Assembly: GCA_040905445.1 (NCBI GenBank)
Contig: JBBDRN010000027.1
Coordinates: 1-64,000 of the forward strand
From: SKPT01 sp040905445
GTDB taxonomy: Bacteria; Planctomycetota; Phycisphaerae; Phycisphaerales; Phycisphaeraceae
DNA length: 64,000 nt
Direction: 5' to 3'
The first letter of the stretch is position 1, and each line of letters opens with the position of its first letter. The notes beneath the pieces are model-generated. The model was not told where the DNA came from, did not search any database, and saw only the letters and a program-made list of their open reading frames with translations. The position numbers were made by a program, and so were the translations under genes. Shown piece after piece: positions 42,874 through 54,100 of the stretch.

Positions 42874-44958
42874 ATGATGAAGACGATGCCCATGAAGACG
42901 CGTTGGCTCACACGGTCGGCCACGCTCACCCGCGCCGCCGTCGCGGCGCTCGCCGCGCTCGCCACGCAGGCTGCCGCGGCAGAACAGGATGGCGCCCACG
43001 TGGCGGAGACGTTTGCCGAGCAACTGGCGACGACGCGCGTCGAGCTCGAGCACGCCTACGCCGGGCAGCGGCCCCGGCTGCTGTTCGACGCCGGCGATGT
43101 CGAGGCGCTGCGCGACAAGGCGGCGGCGCACCCGCAACTGTGGGATCGCGTCCTCCGGTCGTCACGGGGCTTGGGTGACGCACCGCCCGCGGACGACGCG
43201 ATCCGCGACGGCACGCATTACTGGCGCATCGAGCGCGTGCAGGCCGGGGCGCTGGCACACGTTGTCACCGGCGAGCAGCGCCACCTCGACGCAGCAGCCC
43301 GATGGATGGTCGCCCATGCCGGGGTCGACACGTGGGGCACCGGATACCGGCCCAACGTCGACTTGGAGGCGTCGTGGTACCTCTACCACATCGCCATCGC
43401 TTACGACCTGCTGCACGGCCGGCTCGACGGGGCCGATCAACGCGCCGTCCGCGACGGCCTGATCGCGCACGCCCGGGCGATCCACGACAGCTTTGAGCCA
43501 GATCCGGACACGCGGTGGCGCTTCGATCAGAACCACACCTACATCCCCGCCACCGCGCTCGCGGCCGCGGCGCTGGCGCTGATCGGCGAGACGCCCGAAG
43601 CCGAGGCGTGGCTGAACCGCGCGTACGCGATGATGCGCCGGGCGCGTTACGCCCTGGGCGAGGACGGCTACTACTACGAGGGCACGGGCTACTGGTCCTA
43701 CGCCCTGCACTGGCACGTGCGCTACGCCGAGCTGATCGCCCGCGCGACCGGCGAGCCCGGCATGACGCTGCCCATCCTCCAGAACAACGACCTGTTCGCC
43801 CGGCACATGAGCCTGCCCGGCGTGCCCAACTTCTTCGACGTTGGCGACACCGGCCGCTGGACCGATCGCCCCGACGCGCTGAACCCGACCAACCACGCCA
43901 TGCTCTGGGCGATCGCCTCCCACCTCGAGCATCCGCGCGCCCAGGCGGTCGGCGACTGGCTGGCGCAGCGCCATCCCGAGACGGTCTACCACGCGGCCGC
44001 GTTCCTCTGGTACGACCCGGACGTCGAGCCGGCGGTGCTGGACGAGCTGCCGCCTTACCACCACTTCGAGGACCATGGCATCGTCGCCTGGCGTTCCGGG
44101 TGGGGCGATGACGCGAGCGTCTACCTCTTCCGGGTCGGCCCGTCGCAGGGCCACGCCGCGGCGCAAAAGCTCGACGAAATGCGCGACTGGACGATGAACG
44201 CCGGCCACGTGCATCCGGACATCGGCGCGTTCTGGATGTACGCCCGCGGCGAGTATCTCGTCAGCGACACCGGCTACGTCACCGAAAAGCACGCCCGCGA
44301 TCACAACACCCTGCTCGTCAGCGGCCAGGGGCAGGGCGTTGACGGCTCCTATTGGTACGAACGCGGCTGGCCCTATGAGCGGTTCAACCAGGCCCGCATC
44401 GAACGCGTCCATCTCGAAGAGGCGTACGGCTACGTGCGCGGCAGCTTCGCCAGCGTATACCCCGACGAGCTCGGGGAGCTCGACCTGCACCGCACGCTCG
44501 TGATGACCCACGACTGGCTGCTGGTCATCGACGAGCTGACCGCCGAGCGGCCGCAGACGCTGACCTGGCTGGCACACTCGGTGGGCGCGTTCAGCGATCG
44601 CGGCGCGGGGCACGTGCTGGTGCTGGGCGACGCCCAGCTTGGCATCGTTCAGCTCGACGACACGCCGATGGACGCGCTCATCGAGCCGGCGGTGGTGATG
44701 GCGGGCACCGCGCCGGGGCGGGGCGAGCCGACGCAGCGGGGGCATCGCATGCGGCGAACGACAGCCGCGCCCGCGAGGCAGGTCCGTCTGGTGCACCTGC
44801 TGGCGCCGACGGTGGGCGGCGAAGCCGGCCCGGAGGCGGCGCGGGTTGAGGGCGAGGGCGATGCCGTGCACGTGCGTCTGACCTGGCCGGACGGCCGAAC
44901 GCAGGTGGTGCACGTGGACCCGGCGGACGAGTCGGCGCCGGTGCGGATCGAGCGTTGA
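42874..44958 (+). CDS. heparinase II/III-like secreted polysaccharide lyase (DUF4962-type)
   Basis: About 694 residues. An N-terminal signal peptide (WLTRSATLTRAAVAALAALATQAAAA) ends near residue 37. Residues about 60-380 form an alpha/alpha toroid (RPRLLFDAGDVEALRDKAAAHP, WYLYHIAIAYDLLHGRL, DGYYYEGTGYWSYALHW). The C-terminal beta domain has HHFEDHGIVAWRSGW, then AGHVHPDIGAFWMYARGEYLVSDTGY, the heparinase II/III signature. These enzymes cleave uronic-acid polysaccharides by beta-elimination; here alginate-like or sulfated marine glycans are plausible but unproven. The start is uncertain: in-frame ATGs occur at 42847, 42862, 42874, 42877, 42886 and 42892, none with a Shine-Dalgarno. The gene is single and flanked by repeats on one side and an island on the other. 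Confidence 0.75.
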   Translation: MMKTMPMKTRWLTRSATLTRAAVAALAALATQAAAAEQDGAHVAETFAEQLATTRVELEHAYAGQRPRLLFDAGDVEALRDKAAAHPQLWDRVLRSSRGLGDAPPADDAIRDGTHYWRIERVQAGALAHVVTGEQRHLDAAARWMVAHAGVDTWGTGYRPNVDLEASWYLYHIAIAYDLLHGRLDGADQRAVRDGLIAHARAIHDSFEPDPDTRWRFDQNHTYIPATALAAAALALIGETPEAEAWLNRAYAMMRRARYALGEDGYYYEGTGYWSYALHWHVRYAELIARATGEPGMTLPILQNNDLFARHMSLPGVPNFFDVGDTGRWTDRPDALNPTNHAMLWAIASHLEHPRAQAVGDWLAQRHPETVYHAAAFLWYDPDVEPAVLDELPPYHHFEDHGIVAWRSGWGDDASVYLFRVGPSQGHAAAQKLDEMRDWTMNAGHVHPDIGAFWMYARGEYLVSDTGYVTEKHARDHNTLLVSGQGQGVDGSYWYERGWPYERFNQARIERVHLEEAYGYVRGSFASVYPDELGELDLHRTLVMTHDWLLVIDELTAERPQTLTWLAHSVGAFSDRGAGHVLVLGDAQLGIVQLDDTPMDALIEPAVVMAGTAPGRGEPTQRGHRMRRTTAAPARQVRLVHLLAPTVGGEAGPEAARVEGEGDAVHVRLTWPDGRTQVVHVDPADESAPVRIER

Positions 44959-44987
44959 GCCGGGGCGACGTGGTGTGAGAAGGAAAA

Positions 44988-45039
44988 GGCCGCGGTGGGA
45001 TTCGAACCCACGACTGGCTTACGCCAAACGGATTTGCAA
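44988..45039 (-). pseudogene. 3'-half remnant of a tRNA gene
   Basis: On the minus strand the sequence contains a T-arm (GTGGG-TTCGAAT-CCCAC, 45011-44995), a 3' acceptor strand CGCGGCC (44994-44988), a stem-loop TGGC-GTAA-GCCA where a long variable arm would be, and an anticodon-loop-like TTGCAAA followed by TCCGT. The 5' half is missing: the anticodon and D stems cannot be completed upstream. Such 3' fragments are usually left by integration of mobile elements at tRNA genes. Confidence 0.6.
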
Positions 45040-45045
45040 TATGCT

Positions 45046-45445
45046 CGGCGACGCTGCCAATACTGAGGTTACGTCAGACGCGCAGCGCCACGGTGGACAG
45101 GCCGGCCAAGGGCGTGAACTGGCGCAGCGCCTGGCTCGGCCCGACGCGGCGACGTTCGCGGCCCTGGCGGCGCCGCGGCTAGCGAAGCTGAGCCGCGCCG
45201 ATGCCGAAGCGCTTCTGGGGTTGATGGGTGTCCCCACCACGCCGGCGCTGCGCCGTCTCCGGGCTCGACTCGAGGGTCAGCCGCTCGTCATCCAACGCAC
45301 ATCGTGCGGCCCCCAGCAGGCCCCCATCGTTGAGTTGACGATGCAGCGCGGCGGTATTGATCACCGAGCCGACCGACGTTGAGTTCAGTAGTCGGACGAG
45401 TTGCGTCTGGCTCAGGTGGCGAAGGTCAATCGCCGTGAGCCCCGT
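45046..45445. pseudogene. gene remnant region next to the tRNA fragment
   Basis: No intact gene is convincing. On the minus strand, immediately after and in frame with the stop of the gene at 45446, an open stretch of about 85 codons reads LTAIDLRHLSQTQLVRLLNSTSVGS and continues to about 45180. It has protein-like composition and helix-turn-helix-like helices, but no start codon before its middle (a GTG near 45364). It may be part of a broken phage- or element-derived gene. Confidence 0.35.
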
Positions 45446-46204
45446 TCAGCGGTGGTATCCCTTTAACCACACGATGCACACCATAACCAGCGTGCGCAAC
45501 TGCTGAGGCTGCGATCGAAGCACTTCTGACTCATGTGACCCGAAGATCGGACGCAGATTCGGAGGCGGGCATCTGCCGGGGAACCAGTCGTGTCGCCAAA
45601 GCCCCTCGGATAACGCCTCAACAACAGCTCCCATGGTTTCTGCCGTGCTCGCATCGGGGTACTTATGGTCCAGTAGCCCTTGCACGGTTCCATCCTCGTA
45701 AAGGTCTATATTAGCCGCGACGTCCTTTTTCCCTGGATGGCCCGATCGAACGATCGGCACCCGCACCGAGCCGGCAATCCCGTTAGGAGTGCTGAGTTTC
45801 ACCGTGCGCCATGGCCATCGGCGCCTCCGCAGCGAACCTATGTGATCACCGTTACACCACACGTCCGTCGCCGCATGTTTCCGGCGCCGAAGTAGCAGCA
45901 CTTCATGAATGGCTGAATGCATCAGTCCCAACTCTGAGTCGCTCCATCGGTAGCGACGGCTGACATAGGCCGCTGCAAACCGGGGCGACGCGTCAGGCTC
46001 ACGCTGTTGCCAAACGGCGTGCGAATACGTGACGTCGTTAAACAACTTACTGGTTGTTTTGCAGGATCCGTGGATCAGGCCAAGTGGCTCAGCGAACTCA
46101 ATGTCGGCCTCATACGTTTCCCGCGTTGGCAACAGATGCTGAAGGGCTTCAAAGTCGCTCCGAAACTCAGGCGCGGTGTGCTTGACAATTCGCTGCGCAT
46201 CCAT
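45446..46204 (-). CDS. hypothetical protein in a lower-GC island
   Basis: A 252-residue protein that I do not recognise. It has no signal peptide or membrane segment. A soluble alpha/beta composition is suggested, with KLSTPNGIAGSVRVPIVRSG and ANIDLYEDGTVQGLLDHKYPDAST (about 140-190) as the most strand-like part. GGAGAG lies 4 bp before the ATG ending at 46204, and TTGAAT/GATAAT 18 bp apart lie about 50-75 bp upstream. Base composition is clearly below the surroundings (the line 45661-45720 is 50% GC). Codon use and the adjacent tRNA fragment suggest it arrived by horizontal transfer. The frame stays open for about 85 codons beyond its TGA stop. Confidence 0.6.
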   Translation of the reverse strand: MDAQRIVKHTAPEFRSDFEALQHLLPTRETYEADIEFAEPLGLIHGSCKTTSKLFNDVTYSHAVWQQREPDASPRFAAAYVSRRYRWSDSELGLMHSAIHEVLLLRRRKHAATDVWCNGDHIGSLRRRRWPWRTVKLSTPNGIAGSVRVPIVRSGHPGKKDVAANIDLYEDGTVQGLLDHKYPDASTAETMGAVVEALSEGLWRHDWFPGRCPPPNLRPIFGSHESEVLRSQPQQLRTLVMVCIVWLKGYHR

Positions 46205-46251
46205 GGTGCTCTCCAGGCCGATGACGATAAGGCACGCACGACTCAGCCGCC

Positions 46252-46281
46252 ATTATCCTTCTGTTTCATCTGCTGATTCAA
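46252..46281 (-). promoter_or_regulatory. candidate promoter of the island gene
   Basis: On the minus strand TTGAAT (complement of 46276-46281), 18-bp spacer, GATAAT (complement of 46252-46257), giving a leader of about 40 nt with a GGAGAG site. Confidence 0.5.
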
Positions 46282-46520
46282 CCACGCTGCGTTTTGCACC
46301 AGATTGATCGTCCCGCCCGACGCCAAGGGCACCCCGCGCTCAGCGCGGCTTGCGCCAGTCACCGGCCAGCGCCACCCGATGCGACTGGGCCGCGATGGCG
46401 ATAGAATTTCCTCGCGTCAGGCATGGCGTGATGTAGCCGTTGCCGGTAGGATCGGACATCGGGACGCGCGTGTCAGGCGATATGGCACCAGGTCAAGGTG
46501 TCCTTATTCAGGGGATCACC

Positions 46521-47996
46521 ATGCAACGAACAAGTTGGCCGCTTCGGGTGGGGCGGATGTCGGTCGTCGCCCTCGCCATCTGTCTGACCACCGGTTCGAT
46601 GGCGGCGGGGGAGGAGGGGTTGGAGGCGTCGGCGTTGCGGCCGCGGCTGGACGAGGCGACGTATCTGCCGCGGCGCGAGGCGGCGCTCGAGCGCCTGCCG
46701 TCGGTCGCGGACCTGGAGGCTTCGCCTTTTCCGACCATGGGTGCCCACGTCATCGGTATCAATCGCGGCCATCAGGCTGAGGAACTCGGCCTGAGCGAGG
46801 GATGCGTGCTGGTGAGCTTCAATGATGAGCCGGTGGTGGCCAGCATCAAGCCGCGGGCCCGTCGACAGCGCATGGCGTTCGTCACGCCCGAGGGGGAGCG
46901 GCGGGAGGAGCGTGTGGCACCGGGGATGATCGGCGTGCGTTGGCTGCCTTACAACCGGCCGGAACTGGCGTACATTCGTTCGCCGGAGCGCGACCCGGCG
47001 CTGGACGCCGACATGCTCGCCGCCATCGCCGGTGCGCGACACGACCCGGACCTGGCCGAGGCCGCGCTGCATCGCGCGCTGGCGGCCGGCTACGGACCGA
47101 ACGAGTTGACGAACAGCGTCGCCGCGCTGATCGCGCTGCACCAGGGCCGGCCGAGTGTCGCCGAGCAGTTCGCCTCGCGCATGCCGCTGCTGGTGGACGA
47201 CGCGGAGGGAATGTACGGCCTGAACCCGCTCGATCGCTACCGGATCGCGCTGGCCAACGGGCGCGTGCAGCAGATGGTCGAGATTGCGGATCGGTACGGC
47301 AGCCTGTTCGGCATGGAGCCGGAAAGCCTGGAGAACGCGCGGGCGATGGCGCGGCAGAGCGGAAGCCGCCCCGACCCGGATCGCCTGCTCAGCGAGGGCA
47401 TGGCCCGGCGGGATCTGCGCCCGGAGATGAAGGAGTCCGAGGACCGGCGGCTCGTCCCGCACCCCAACCGCTTTGAGTGGCTCGAAGCCAACGAGCCGTT
47501 TGACTTTGCGCGCCCAGCGGGCTCGCCCTACTCAATCGCCGCCGAGTTCCGGCGCGGGGAGTTCAACTTCGAGTTCGTGATCCGCGGCCAGTTGTCGGCG
47601 CGACCGCGCTCGACCCGGTGGAACAATACGCTGGAGATGAAAGCGCTGGACCTGGCAGCGGACGCGGGTCACGGCCGACCGTTCGACCAGCAGGTGCGTA
47701 TGACGATGATCAGCGTGAGCCTGGATCGCCCTGACGGCGCGACCGGCGGTCTGGACATCGGCGGCGGATTCGTGCCACAGCGCTTCAGCCAGACGGACCC
47801 GACGATCGACCTGTCCGAGCCCTTCCCCTTCGAACTCCGGATGATTCACGTCGACGGCTGGGTGCAGGCGGTGCTCAACGGCGTGCCCGTGGCCCTGCTT
47901 CCGGCCGAGGCGCGCCAGCCCGCGCTGCTGATGCGCGTGGTCGGCGCCCGTGCGCGGATCGAATCCGTGGAGCTCTGGGAGTTGCTGGACGGGTAG
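46521..47996 (+). CDS. secreted protein with PDZ-like segment, unknown function
   Basis: A 491-residue protein. Residues 1-28 are a signal peptide (RMSVVALAICLTTGSMAAG). Residues about 70-140 resemble a PDZ domain (GAHVIGINRGHQAEELGLSEGCVLVSFNDEPV), the peptide-binding fold of envelope proteases and scaffolds. The middle (180-300) is helical with repeat-like spacing, and the C-terminal 170 residues are beta-rich with FEFVIRGQLSARPRSTRW and PFELRMIHVDGWVQAVLNGVPVALL, resembling a concanavalin-like domain. No protease active site is evident. AGGGG 7 bp before ATG 46521 supports the start. It precedes the giant TPR gene by 185 bp, which has its own promoter; a shared function in the envelope is possible. 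Confidence 0.65.
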   Translation: MQRTSWPLRVGRMSVVALAICLTTGSMAAGEEGLEASALRPRLDEATYLPRREAALERLPSVADLEASPFPTMGAHVIGINRGHQAEELGLSEGCVLVSFNDEPVVASIKPRARRQRMAFVTPEGERREERVAPGMIGVRWLPYNRPELAYIRSPERDPALDADMLAAIAGARHDPDLAEAALHRALAAGYGPNELTNSVAALIALHQGRPSVAEQFASRMPLLVDDAEGMYGLNPLDRYRIALANGRVQQMVEIADRYGSLFGMEPESLENARAMARQSGSRPDPDRLLSEGMARRDLRPEMKESEDRRLVPHPNRFEWLEANEPFDFARPAGSPYSIAAEFRRGEFNFEFVIRGQLSARPRSTRWNNTLEMKALDLAADAGHGRPFDQQVRMTMISVSLDRPDGATGGLDIGGGFVPQRFSQTDPTIDLSEPFPFELRMIHVDGWVQAVLNGVPVALLPAEARQPALLMRVVGARARIESVELWELLDG

Positions 47997-48027
47997 CCGG
48001 CGGCCCGAGCGGCGTCAGAGAAATACA

Positions 48028-48056
48028 TTGTCCCGGCGCACGCCCGGGGTTATGAT
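48028..48056 (+). promoter_or_regulatory. promoter of the TPR-MoxR operon
   Basis: TTGTCC (48028-48033) and TATGAT (48051-48056), 17 bp apart. The leader to ATG 48182 would be about 120 nt. Confidence 0.6.
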
Positions 48057-48181
48057 CGGTCACACGTGGTCGCAGGGGCTGGCATGGATTGGAGGCTCGC
48101 GCCGCCGATCCGGGGCACTTTTCTACACGGCCGACGGCAGACGAGAACGACGCTTCGGCCTGGCCAACACGGGGACTGATT

Positions 48182-51100
48182 ATGTCTCGAGCTGTCTGCG
48201 GCGTGGCGTCGAGCCTGATCGCGGTGGTTTTGTTCGGCGCCGCGGCCGCGGCCGCCGAGCTGCCGGAGCAGGTCGCGGGCTACCACAGGGTCCTGCGACA
48301 GCAGCCCGAGCCCGGGTACCTGTTCGATCGGTTCTACGCCACCTGGTTCGACCACGGCACGGGCGAGCAGCTCGAGACCTTTCTGACGCAGCAGGTCGAG
48401 CGTGAGGGTCAGGTCGGGGACTACCTGCTGCTGGTGCTGCTGCACACGCAGCAGGACGAGCCGGTGCCGGCGATGCGGCTGCTCGATCGCGCGCTGGAGA
48501 GCTGGCCCGAGGATGCGCGGCTGTGGTACCAGAAGGGCCGGTTGGAGATGCAGACGCTCGACTTCCAGAGCGCGTTGCAGGCGCTGGCGGCCGCGAATGA
48601 TGCTCAGCCGGAGCCGGAACTGGCGCTGGAGGTGGCCAAGCTCCAGGGCACGCTCTACGCGCGCACCGGCCAGACGGAGCAGGCCCAGGCGGTGTGGGCT
48701 CGCCTGCTGGAGCAGCAGGCGGACGACGAGCATCTGTACGAAGACCTGATCGAGCTGCAGATGCAGGAGGGGCTGTTCGACGAAGCGCTGGCGACGGCCA
48801 AGGCGCTCATCGAACGGACGCGCGATCCCTATGACCAGGTGGTGCGGCGGATGCGCCTCGGGGACATCCACGAGCGGGCCGGCCGCCGTGATGCGGCGCT
48901 GACGGCATATGCCGAGAGCCTGGAGCACGTCGGCAGCGATAGCTGGCTGGAGCGGCAGATCGCCGCTCAGATCGAGCAGCTCTACCGCCGCGAGCATGAC
49001 CTGACCGGCCTGCGCGAGCGATATCAAGCGCTGCTTCAGGAGCACGGCCGGCGCATCGCGCTGCGTCGGCGCTACGCGGACCTGTTGTTGGAGTTGGGCG
49101 AGACGGAGGCGGGCCTGGCGGCCTGGCAGGGGATTCTGGAGCTGACCCCGGGCCAGAGCGATTACCAGAAGGCCTACATGCGCGTGCTGCGCGACGCCGG
49201 TCGCCATGACGAGGCCAGTCGGCAGCTCGAGGCGTTGATCGAGGCACAGCCGGACGACGCGGAACTGCTGGTGGAGCTGGCGCAGCTTCAGCACGAGGCG
49301 GATCGCGCGGCCGAGGCGGCGGCGACCGTGCAGCGCTACATCGAGGCATCCGACGGCTCGCTGTTCGACCACTTGCGGGCGGCGCGCCTGCTGGAGCGCT
49401 TCGGCCGCCTCGATGACGCCGAGGCCGTCTATCGCCAAGCCGTCGCGGCGCATGGTGACACCGGCGATGCGCAGCGGGCGCACGCGGAGTTTCTCTATCG
49501 CGCCGATCGACGCGATGAGGCGCTCCGGCTTTGGCGATCGCTGGCGGCGGAAGCTGATCTGGCGGGACTGCTGAACGTGTCGCGCGCCATGGGCAGCCGC
49601 GGCGAGGATGAGGCGGCCTACGACGCGCTGCACGCGCGCTTTGATCAATTCGCCGATGACCCGGGCTACCTCGGCGAACTGGGGCGGCTGGCGGTGCGGC
49701 TGGAACGGTACGAGCCGGCTGTGCCCTGGGCGCTGCGGCGGGTCGAGCAGGCCTCCAGCGACAGCGAGCTGGATGCCGCGCTGGCGCAGGCGGTGCAGAT
49801 CGTCGAGGAAGCGCAGCAGGTGCCCCCGACCCTGGCGCAGCTCGAGGACGTGAGCTCGCCAAGCGTTGGTGTCACGCTCCTGGCGGCGATGCTGCGCGAG
49901 CGGGCGGGGGAATCCGAGCGTGCCGACGCGTTGCTGGCCGAGGCCGCCGAGCAAGCGCCGCTGCCGGCGCTGCGCATCAAGGCGCAGATTCAGCGCGGGC
50001 GGCGCGACTGGGCGGCGGCGGCGGCGACGCTCGAGCAGTTGGCGGACGAGCCGGGCGGTCGCCAGCCGCGGCACCTGCGCGAGCTGGTGCAGCTTTACGG
50101 CCGGCTCGACCAGACCGACAACGCGCTGCGCTGGACGCAGACCTGGAAGGAGGTTTCGCCGCAGAGTCCGGCACCATGGCTGGCGGAGGCGAAGCTGCTG
50201 ATCGGCACGGGGCAGGTCGAGCAGGGCCTGGCGACCATGCGCGTGGCGGTGCGCCGTTTCGAGGGCGAGCCGGATGTGCGTGCCGAGCTGGCGCGGCTGT
50301 ACCGCGAGCAGGGCCGGTTTCCCGACGCTCAGCGCCACTACCAGCGGCTCTACGAGCAGACCGAGGAGGTGACGCGCAAGCTGGTCTGGGTCGCCGCCAT
50401 GGCGGAGGTCGCCAGCCGGCACGGGGCCGAGCGCGAGCTTGTCGAGCGGTTCGAGCAGCGTCGTGACCGCGACCGCCGCAACATCGTTCCGTTGCTGGCG
50501 CTGGCGGAGATTCACCGCGTCACGCACGACTACGAGCGGCGCCGCGCTGCGCTGATGCAGGCCAGCCGGCTGGAGCCGGACAATGGCGAGCTGCTGCTGA
50601 GCATCGCGCGCATCGAGCGGCAGCAGGGCGATCTGGAGCGCGCGGTGCAGACGCTGCGCCGGGCGGCGGAGCATGCCCCGAGCGACCGCGTGCTGACGAT
50701 GTTGGCGCGGCTCCACCTGGAGCTGGGCGAGGAGCAACGGGCGTACAACCTGCTCTATGAGATCGCCGGCGGCCGGCAGATCGATGCCGACGGCGTCGCC
50801 GCCGTCGCCGACGCCATCCTCGCCAACCACGATTGGGAGCGGGCGGCGGAGTTGCTCGAGCAGCATCGCCATCGCTTCGAGAACGACTATCGACTGGCCT
50901 ACCTGCACGCGGTGACGCTGGAGGAGGCGATGCGTGAGGACGAGGCGGTCGAGCGCTTCCTCGACGTGCTTCGCATCGACCAGGAGCGGCCCAGCGCGTC
51001 GGGCGCATCAAACCCTCTGGCGGCGTACATGGGGGACGCGGATCGGCTGCTGCCACCGGATACGATCCGCCTGACGAACCTGCAATATGCCGCCTACAGG

Positions 51101-54100
51101 GCGTATCAATACCGCCAGGTCGGGGGTGTCAGCTTCGGCCTGTCCCGGTCGGGCGTGCAGGCCACCGTCACGCTGCCGGGCTCGCTGCAGGAGGCGCACG
51201 ATCAGGCCATCGTGCACCTGGCGAACCTGGCGGCGACGCTCGACGAGGCGGACCGCGGGCGAATCGGCCAGGCGATGACCGCGGCAGGCGTGCCGCTCGC
51301 CGACGTGATGCTCGATCTCCTTACCACGGGCGCCCACTTCGGCGCCGGCCTGCCGCCGACCGTGCTCGAGCGCGCCGACGAGGAGCCGGCGCTGGCGGCC
51401 TACTGGCTGATGCACGCGATGCAGGGCCAGCGAGGCGGCCACGATCTCGAGCTGGCCGAGCGGGCTTACGAGATGTTCCGCGAGGATCGGCCGCAGTTGG
51501 CGATGATCGCCGCGCTCCTCACCGCCGACGAGGCCAGCGCCGAGACCCTGGAGCAGCGCGTCACGGAACTGATCGAGCGCATCGAGCAGCCGACGCAGGT
51601 CTTCGTGTTCGCGCTGGCGCAGGCAACGGGCGGCCACCCGATGATGCAAGCGCAGGGCCCGGCGCTGGAGCCGGAACTGCGGCGGCGACTGTTCGAGCAG
51701 ATGCTGACCTGGGCCGACGAGTTGCCGCGGCAGGCCGTGGGCTCGGGCATGCGCGAGTACCTGTTCGCGATGCTCGCGTCCGCGGCGATTCAGCAGGAGG
51801 AGCTCGGGGCCTATGTGCGCCTGCTGGAGCGCGAAGTCGAGGCCTGGGCGGATGAGCGCTCCCCCAGCGGCACGTCGATTTTCAGCTCGATGAGCCATTC
51901 GCAACAGTTGCTGGAGCCGGTGAGCTTTCCGCCGCCGACGCTGCCCGCCCTGCCGCCGCACGTGCTCGCGCTGTTCGGCGAGCAGGGCAACACCTTCATC
52001 ATCCAGTTGAGCCCCGAGCCCGAGGCGCTGGCGGAACATTTGGACGCGGTCGAGCAGCCCCTGCTGCGCGTGCTGCTGGCGCACCAGGCGGAGCGGCCGG
52101 AGATCGCGGAAGCGACACTGGCGGAGCTGGTTGAGGCCGAGGCCCCGTCGCTGAGCGCGCATCTGCTGGCCGCGACCTACGCGGCAGCGGAGCAGGACGA
52201 CCCGGAGCGTGCCGCCGAGCTGCTGGAGCGGGCCCGTCACCTGCCGATGACGGCACAGTTGCGGCAGCGCATCGATGCATCGCTGGTGGGCTGGGCGCTG
52301 GCGGCCGGCGGGCCGGAAACCCTGCTGGAGGCCGGCCGACAGGCGGCGCTGCGGCTGCGACAAGGCCAGCTCGGCCCCGATCAGCACGAGGAGCTCGCCC
52401 TCGCGCTGGAGCATTTGGGCTTGAGCGAGCAGGCGGAAGAGCTTCATGCCCGACGCCAGGGGCAGCAAGGGCAGGGGGTGCTGGGTGGGTTCGGCACGAC
52501 GTTCCAAGGCCGGGTGTCCGGGATGCGCGGCGCGCCGTCCGCCGACCAGCGCCTGATCGAACGCATCGAGGCAGGTGAGGCGGAAGAGGCTCTCTCGGCC
52601 GTGACGCGCCAACTGCGTCAACGGGCGCAGGCGGCGCTGACGCCCAGCATGGGCCAAGGCGGACTGATGCATGAGGCGGATCCGCTGATCGCGGCGATCG
52701 AGCTGCACGATCTGGCCGACGCGGTGCTGGCCGAGGCGCGCCCCGACGACGACGCCAGCCCGGGATTGTGGATGCAGTACGGCTGGATCAGCGAACAGCT
52801 TGGGCACGTCGAGGAGGCACAGTCGGTATACGAGCAGGTGGTCGAGCGTCGGCCCAACGAGACGATGCTGCACTGGCGTCTGGCGTCCCTGCACGCCAAC
52901 GAGGACGAGCCGGAACGGGGCGCCGCGTACCTGGCCAACATCCCGGCCCGCGCCTGGCCCATGATCGTCAACGACCTGATGCAGACCGTGCTCAACAGCC
53001 ATCACGACGCACTGGATCGGCGGCTGAACTACTACGAGATGATCGCGTCGTGGCTGGAAACCCGCGAGGACCAGCAGCCGTCAGTCGACCTGCGCTGGCT
53101 GCCGGGTCTCGTGGACAACCTGGTGCGCCGGGCGATGCAGGGGCAGGAGTCGCTGCCGGGCATCTATGAGCCCGAGCAGGTGCCGGGGGTCCTCGAGGCG
53201 CTGGCGGAACGGCGGCTGGCGGTCTACGAGCGGCTGATCGCGCTGATGCTCGTCGAGCCGTTACTGGCCGAGGAGGGCTTCAAGCACAAGCTGGCGCTGG
53301 CCCGGCACCGGGACGAGGCGATGGAGCCGTTCGTGGAGCTGGCGCAGCGGGTCCTGTTCGAGTCGGCCGAAGCGCCGAGGCAACCCGGCATGGGACGCAT
53401 GGTGTCCTACCACAGCAGCTCCGCCCAGGGCCCGCGCTACCGCACACCGGAGGGCTTCCTGGTGCGTCACGCGTGGCGGTCGGGGGATCGCACGCTGATC
53501 GACGAGCGGATCCTGCCGGGGCTGCGTGAGGCAGGCGATCGACCACGGGCCGAGCGGGTGGAGCGCTTTGCCGCGCTCTACTTCGCCGACGAGCCGGCGT
53601 TTCTTGAGGCGGCGGAGGCGCACGTCGCGGCCGACGCCCGCGCCACGATGATGATGGGCTTCGACGACGGCGTGGCGATGACTGCCGTGGTTGAGGCCTG
53701 GCAGGCGCGCCAACTGGACGTGGACATCGTGCCGCTGGCCGTCGAGCAGATCGAAGCGCAGGCCCGGAACATGGGCTGGTGGAACGCCCCGCCCTACATG
53801 GACGCCCTGCTGAACGCCGTCGAGCAGCGCGACGGCGTAGCGGGGGTTCGTCGCGTCTATGAGGCGCTGGCCACCGCGCTGATCGGCCCACGCGACCAGC
53901 GCGCGGAGCTGGCGGAACGCCACTTCAATCCACGCCAGGGCTCGCCCAGTGCCGTGGGGCAGCGCATCCAGGGCTTCGTGCAGAGTGTCGCGGGCTTTGG
54001 CTACAGCGACGAGGAGTCCGTGGCACGCACGGTCGCCGCGATGGAGCAGATGGCCTACCTCCAGCTCGGCGAGACCCACTTCGGCCAAGGGTTGGACTGG

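Noticed and set aside
44988..45060. A complete tRNA gene
   Set aside because: A 5' acceptor candidate pairs at 6 of 7 positions, but the total is too short and neither D arm nor anticodon stem forms.
44975..45382. Plus-strand protein of 135 residues
   Set aside because: Its first part is the antisense of the tRNA fragment (the RWDSNPRL signature of such artefacts) and the rest has no recognisable domain.
48050..50908. Long minus-strand open frame (952 codons) inside the giant TPR gene
   Set aside because: It is the complement of TPR coding sequence; high GC keeps antisense frames open, and its Arg/Leu/Gln-rich translation matches no family.
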